Below, piece after piece: positions 59,999 to 64,000 of a stretch of 64,000 bases of DNA (its first letter is position 1; every line of letters starts with the position of its first letter). The DNA is from DATKMK01 sp035541895. GTDB lineage: Bacteria > Desulfobacterota > Binatia > HRBIN30 > JACQVA1. The position numbers and the translations under genes were made by a program. The notes under the pieces were generated by a model, which saw only the letters and a program-made list of their open reading frames with translations, was not told where the DNA came from and did no database searches. The stretch covers positions 21,450 to 85,449 of the forward strand of contig DATKMK010000020.1 of the NCBI GenBank assembly GCA_035541895.1, written 5' to 3'.

Positions 59999-60997
59999 AT
60001 GGATCGCGATCGTTTGCGAGAGTATCTGGCTGCGCGGGTGCCGACGGGCGGCGATATCGTCATTCATCGACTCGAACGGACCGGCGGCGGCGCGTCGCGT
60101 GAAACGTGGCTGGTCGACGCCGAGTGGAGCGAACACGGCACCCGAGTGGTGCATCCGTTGATCATTCGCCGCGACCCGACCGCGAGCGTGCTGGAGTCGG
60201 ACCGCAAGACCGAGTTCGGCGTACTGTGCGCCGCCGGTAAAATCGGCATCCCCGTGCCCCAAATGTACTGGCTGGAGGAGGATCCGCGCTGGCTCGACCG
60301 GCCGTTCATGGTGATGCAACGGCTGCCGGGCATGGCCCCGCCGGTCGTCGTGCCGCCGAGCGAGAGCGAGGCCACGCGGCGCGCGCTTGCCGAGCAATTC
60401 GTCGCGCATCTCGCTCGCGTTCATCAAGCCGATTGGCCGAAACTCGATCTCGATTTCCTCGCGGCGCCGGCCTCGGGCCACGATGCCGCTCGCGCACAGC
60501 TCGCGTGGTGGGAGCGCGAGTATCATCGGCAGAAACTGGAAGAGCGGCCGGCGCTCGCAGCAGCGCTGCAGTGGCTGGCGAGTCATCTGCCCGAGACCGG
60601 CGAGATTGTCTTGGTGCACGCCGACTATCGCGCCGGCAACTTCCTGCACGACGGCGATCACATCACCGCGATCCTCGATTGGGAGATGGCCCACCTCGGC
60701 GATCCGATGGAAGATCTCGCCTGGGCCGTGCTGAAGTTTTATCGTACCGGCGATCTCTGTCAGGGACTGCTGCCCCACGACGAAATGGTCGCAGCGTACG
60801 CGCGCGCCGGCGGCAAGCCGGTCAATCTGGAACGGCTGTTCTTCTACGAAGTGTTGGGCGCGGTGAAGATGGCGGTGATTTGTCTCACCGGCGTGCGCTC
60901 GTTCGCCGAGGGCCGCACCTGCGAGACCGTCAACGCGCTGGTCGGCCTGATGGTGCCGCGCCTCGAAGCGGATCTGATCGAGAAGCTGGAAATCTGA
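59999..60997 (+). CDS. APH-family phosphotransferase (ACAD10-like kinase domain)
   Basis: A 332-residue protein with ERTGGGASRETWLVDAEW (nucleotide lobe), LVHADYRAGNFLHDGDHITA (catalytic loop) and ILDWEMAHLGDPMEDLAW (metal motif). These closely resemble the kinase domain of acyl-CoA dehydrogenase 10/11 and bacterial phosphotransferases near fatty-acid genes. Human ACAD11 relatives phosphorylate 4-hydroxyacyl-CoAs, suggesting a role in hydroxy-acid breakdown. It pairs with the next gene, 11 bases away. Confidence 0.87.
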   Translation: MDRDRLREYLAARVPTGGDIVIHRLERTGGGASRETWLVDAEWSEHGTRVVHPLIIRRDPTASVLESDRKTEFGVLCAAGKIGIPVPQMYWLEEDPRWLDRPFMVMQRLPGMAPPVVVPPSESEATRRALAEQFVAHLARVHQADWPKLDLDFLAAPASGHDAARAQLAWWEREYHRQKLEERPALAAALQWLASHLPETGEIVLVHADYRAGNFLHDGDHITAILDWEMAHLGDPMEDLAWAVLKFYRTGDLCQGLLPHDEMVAAYARAGGKPVNLERLFFYEVLGAVKMAVICLTGVRSFAEGRTCETVNALVGLMVPRLEADLIEKLEI

Positions 60998-61008
60998 AGG
61001 AGCACGGC

Positions 61009-61461
61009 ATGCGCCCTGACGCCACCGAAGTGCTGAACGGCATCAAGCAAGTCATCTTCAATATCTTGCTCCCCGAGTTGCAGAGCGAGCAGGCACGCGC
61101 GCAAGCGATGTACTCAACCTTGCTGCTCGATCACGTCATCGCCCGCTGGGAGATCGAAGGCGGACTGTTGCTCGAAGAACGCGCCGAGCTGCGCGCCTTG
61201 CTGACCCAAGCGCTCGCGGTCTTCGGCAACGACGAACGCATTCGCCGGGCGCTCGACGCGGCGGCGACGCCTTCCACCGCTGCGCGCGCGCTCGACGCGG
61301 AGAACGAACGCATGCGGAGCCTTGTGCCCGCGTTATCCCGCGAGTTGCCGAACAATGGAGATGCCGCGACCCTCGAACTCGACGGCGCCATCCGCGCCTA
61401 CATCCGCAACCAACATCGCCGCGACCAACAGATCGTGCAGGTCGGCGGCTTGAGTTGGTGA
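61009..61461 (+). CDS. Helical protein partnered with APH kinase, unknown function
   Basis: A 150-residue, all-helical protein (TEVLNGIKQVIFNILLPEL and RAYIRNQHRRDQQIVQVGG). I recognise no motif beyond frequent pairing of such short helical proteins with APH-type kinases. GAAGGAG precedes ATG 61009; longer in-frame extensions lie inside the kinase gene. Confidence 0.65.
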   Translation: MRPDATEVLNGIKQVIFNILLPELQSEQARAQAMYSTLLLDHVIARWEIEGGLLLEERAELRALLTQALAVFGNDERIRRALDAAATPSTAARALDAENERMRSLVPALSRELPNNGDAATLELDGAIRAYIRNQHRRDQQIVQVGGLSW

Positions 61462-61472
61462 ACCATCCCCCC

Positions 61473-62042
61473 TCACGACTCACCACTCACCGTTCGCTTC
61501 AACGCATCGACGATCTTGGTCCCGGCGTCCGCCTCGAGGTCGACCGCGGTGGTCTCCAACAACCGCGCGATCAGCATGTAGTAACCGACCGCGAGAATGA
61601 TCTCGACGATCTCGCGTGATGAGAATTCCTGCTGAGCCGCGGCGAAGGTCGCGTCGGTGACCTTGACCTTATCGATCAACTCGTCGGTGAAACGCAAGAG
61701 CAACTGTTCGCGGGCGTCGAAGCAACTCGCGGTCGCGTCGCCGCGGTCGAGCGCGGCGACCTGGGCATCGCTCCCCCCGGCACCCTTGGCGATCGGTACA
61801 TGCTGCACCCACTCGTAGCGCGCGTTCGACCGATTGGCGACGCGCAGGATCGCCAACTCGCGCAGCTTCGCGCTCAGTTGTTGGCGACCGAGAATGTCGC
61901 GACCGAGCCGCATCAGCGACCGAAAACTGCTCTCCGCGTGCGCCATCATGCGAAAGACGCCGAGCTTCACCGGCATCCCTTCGAGAATCTCGCGAATGTC
62001 GTCGGGTGCGGTCGCCGGATCAACGTAAGGAAGTCGTGCCAT
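61473..62042 (-). CDS. Carboxymuconolactone-decarboxylase-family (AhpD-like) protein
   Basis: A 189-residue helical protein with LSAKLRELAILRVANRSNARYEWVQHV, the family core. The redox CxxC of AhpD is absent, since only NARYEW is present, so it is not a peroxidase cofactor of that type. Such proteins occur near lipid and aromatic catabolic genes. It is divergent from the thioesterase-like gene, with 97 bases between. Confidence 0.85.
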   Translation of the reverse strand: MARLPYVDPATAPDDIREILEGMPVKLGVFRMMAHAESSFRSLMRLGRDILGRQQLSAKLRELAILRVANRSNARYEWVQHVPIAKGAGGSDAQVAALDRGDATASCFDAREQLLLRFTDELIDKVKVTDATFAAAQQEFSSREIVEIILAVGYYMLIARLLETTAVDLEADAGTKIVDALKRTVSGES

Positions 62043-62139
62043 GTTGGTCTCCCGAGTTTTCGATGGTCGTCTATCGTGACTCGTTGTCGGGCTGCAACGG
62101 GGCTTGCCCTCGCCCGCGATTCCCGCCAGTTACTACGCG

Positions 62140-62976
62140 ATGCGCCGTCATGTGTCGCGCTATCGCGTTCAGCTCTACGATGTCAATGCGTTCGGCGAAC
62201 TGCATACCGCTGGATTCCTGCGCTACATGCAGCAAACGGCGTCGGATGCATCGGCGGCGGCCGGCTTCGACGTCGAATGGTATGCGCAGCAAGGGACGAT
62301 CTGGCTCATCCGCCGTACGGTGCTCGATTGCGTGCTCCCCGTCGTCTATCGCGACGAGATTGCGGTGCACACGTGGGTATCGGATATGCGCCGGGTGCGC
62401 TCGCAGCGCGAGTACGAGCTGCGCCGGACGGGCGATGATCAACTCGTTGCTCGCGGCTGGAGCGACTGGGTGTACGTCGACACCCTACGCGGGAAGCCGG
62501 TACGCGCGCCCGAGGAGCTGCAGCGCGGGCTGATGTCCGAGGACTTGCCCGCGCAGCCGCGGCCAGCCGGCAAGCCGAGCGAGCCGCCCTCGCGTGCCTT
62601 TCGCACATCGCGCCGCGTCGAGTTCAGCGCCATCGACTCGGTCGCCCACGTCAACAACGCCCACTACGCCGCATACCTCGAACAAGATTTGTGGGACGCC
62701 CTGGGCGCGCACGGTTGGCGACTCGATCCAGTGGCGCCCAACAACCGTGTGCGCCTGCGACGACTCGATCTCGAATATTTCGAGGCCGCACTCTATGGCG
62801 ACGAGTTGACCGGGTGGGTGTGGGTCACCGACGTGTGTCGAGACGGCTTCCGTACGGAACATCAACTGCAACGAAGCGACAGACGCGTGCTGCACGCCTA
62901 CAGCGATTGGCAAGTCGACGATCCCGCCGGCGGCGCGCTAACCGCCGTACAGGCACTGATGGAGCGAGCCGCATGA
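62140..62976 (+). CDS. Double hot-dog thioesterase (acyl-ACP thioesterase-like)
   Basis: In this 278-residue protein the first hot dog (about 5-130) has RYRVQLYDVNAFGELHTAGF. The second (about 150-270) has SRRVEFSAIDSVAHVNNAHY, with the Asp/His/Asn arrangement of 4HBT and FatA-type thioesterases. It probably releases fatty acids from ACP or CoA. ATG 62140 is used; a TTG 12 codons upstream is in frame. Its stop overlaps the next gene's start. Confidence 0.83.
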   Translation: MRRHVSRYRVQLYDVNAFGELHTAGFLRYMQQTASDASAAAGFDVEWYAQQGTIWLIRRTVLDCVLPVVYRDEIAVHTWVSDMRRVRSQREYELRRTGDDQLVARGWSDWVYVDTLRGKPVRAPEELQRGLMSEDLPAQPRPAGKPSEPPSRAFRTSRRVEFSAIDSVAHVNNAHYAAYLEQDLWDALGAHGWRLDPVAPNNRVRLRRLDLEYFEAALYGDELTGWVWVTDVCRDGFRTEHQLQRSDRRVLHAYSDWQVDDPAGGALTAVQALMERAA

Positions 62977-64000
62977 TGCGCGCGCGGCGCGCGGCGCGCG
63001 CGATCGCCTGGCTCGCCGCAGCGAGCGCCAGCGTTCCGCGCGCAGCGGCGGCCCATCCGGTACGCGTGTTCGTCGTCAATCCGCGCGTCGAGTTGCGCTA
63101 CGCCGACTCGTACCAGAACTACCACGACAAGATGGCGGCGCTGCTCGATGCCGGCAGCCCGCGACGAAGCGAGCTGGTCCAGTCGGGCGTCGATGACATC
63201 GCGAGCCACCTGAGCCCACGCGATTCGAGTGCGCCGGAGAACGCGCTGGTCGCATTTCCCGAGGACGTCGGATTGATCGCCGGTTTGATCGGCAGTCGCG
63301 GGGCTGCGGCGCGCAGCGCCACCGCCGCAGTCGGCGGATCGACCGCCGCATTCGCCTCGCTCGCGATCGCCTACTCAAAGCTGATTCGATATTACACGCA
63401 GCAGTTTCCCGGTCTGCCGGGCTTGCGCTACCTCTTTCTCGCCGAGACCGACACGTACTATCGCGCGTTCTACGAAACCTTCCGCGAACTCGCGATCGCC
63501 TACGGCGTGCACATCGCCGCCAGCGTCAACGTCGCACCTGCACGTCGCACCGAGGATCCCACCCTGGTTCAGATGCTGCGTGACCCGGACGAGCCGACGC
63601 GCGGCTATGCGTACGAAGCGATCGCGTCCAACGCGGTGAATACCCTCTTCATGTTCGCCCCCGACGGCGAAGTGCTGGCGCTGGACGACGTCGGCACTAC
63701 CGTTCGCAGCCCGTCGCAAACCGACGGCGTGCTGCGCGGCAGCCTCAACAAGGCCTACCTCACCGAGATCGAGCAGGATCCGCTGGGTCTGGCGTACGGG
63801 GCGGTGCACGATCTCGGCGTACTCGACACGCCGGTCGGCCGCATCGGGTCGGTAATTTCGAAGGACGCCTGGATGATCGACGTCAACGATCGCTACGACA
63901 TCAAGCGGGCGCAGCTCATCCTGCAAGCCGAAGCCTTCGACAGTTGGGCATTTACTGTCGATCCCTGGCAGCCCGACGGATTCAAAGACGGCGGCTTCGC
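62973..64000 (+). CDS. Exported nitrilase-superfamily protein lacking the catalytic Cys (3' end off window)
   Basis: The frame is open from ATG 62973 to the window end (342 codons). A signal peptide (about 1-27, ASVPRAAAA) precedes a carbon-nitrogen hydrolase fold: E97 in FPED and K260 in LNKAYLTEIEQDP match the Glu and Lys of the triad. Where Cys is expected, the sequence is VISKDAWMI, giving Ser296. The start overlaps the thioesterase stop (ATGATG; either ATG may be used). Export and Cys loss suggest a non-canonical or binding role. Confidence 0.7.
   Translation, partial: MMRARRAARAIAWLAAASASVPRAAAAHPVRVFVVNPRVELRYADSYQNYHDKMAALLDAGSPRRSELVQSGVDDIASHLSPRDSSAPENALVAFPEDVGLIAGLIGSRGAAARSATAAVGGSTAAFASLAIAYSKLIRYYTQQFPGLPGLRYLFLAETDTYYRAFYETFRELAIAYGVHIAASVNVAPARRTEDPTLVQMLRDPDEPTRGYAYEAIASNAVNTLFMFAPDGEVLALDDVGTTVRSPSQTDGVLRGSLNKAYLTEIEQDPLGLAYGAVHDLGVLDTPVGRIGSVISKDAWMIDVNDRYDIKRAQLILQAEAFDSWAFTVDPWQPDGFKDGGF

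Overview
The window is 64 kb of GC-rich, densely coded bacterial chromosome. No gap between genes exceeds about 240 bases, and I saw no tRNA, rRNA, CRISPR array, insertion sequence, phage gene or plasmid function. The gene content is Gram-negative: outer-membrane barrels, OmpA, several lipoproteins and periplasmic cytochromes. Secreted proteins ending in paired dockerin-like calcium loops, ELWxxDGT repeats and acyl-CoA enzymes suggest an uncultured deltaproteobacterial-type lineage, possibly Binatota/Binatia or Desulfobacterota-like. The lineage is inferred; no marker gene settles it.

Layout. 1-7.5 kb: truncated MaoC hydratase, an exported DUF4124 protein, MAPEG protein, Slt-type lytic transglycosylase, then the coupled run maf-yggS-proC-yggT-yggU, and fmdB. 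7.7-13.1 kb: rod-shape operon mreB-mreC-mreD-mrdA-rodA. 13.2-21 kb: small exported protein, BolA, a beta-helix/diheme cytochrome fusion, an MsbA-like ABC exporter, OmpA, an SDR and a half-size TauE permease.

20,985-34,895 is the most unusual region: two tandem copies of one five-gene cassette. In each, a caspase-like protease gene and an outer-membrane barrel gene run left. Divergently, genes for an atypical sigma factor, a zinc-finger anti-sigma factor with an SH3b domain, and a secreted protein with dockerin-like calcium loops run right. The proteases carry an embedded EF-hand-like loop. I read this as an envelope-stress or calcium-linked regulatory and protease system; the function is inference.

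35-43.8 kb: two unrecognised proteins, rimO, a DksA-type zinc-finger protein, glycerate 2-kinase, queE, a molybdopterin oxidoreductase, glpD and a homoserine-kinase-like protein. 43.9-48.7 kb: folE, then an operon for a serine/alanine-glyoxylate-type aminotransferase, serA and purA. This operon is preceded by its own promoter, a recognisable ZTP (pfl) riboswitch and a terminator that shares bases with the aptamer. It ties serine and purine synthesis to the one-carbon alarmone ZTP/ZMP.

48.8-64 kb: YbhN-like membrane protein and gamma-glutamyltransferase (leftward); an overlapping operon of an ArgA-like protein, type II pantothenate kinase, a small membrane protein, methylmalonyl-CoA epimerase, a lipoprotein and a heme-binding propeller protein; a degenerate receiver; an MBL-fold hydrolase; a second lytic transglycosylase; an APH-family kinase and partner; a CMD-family protein; an acyl-ACP thioesterase-like protein; and a truncated exported nitrilase-fold protein lacking its catalytic cysteine.
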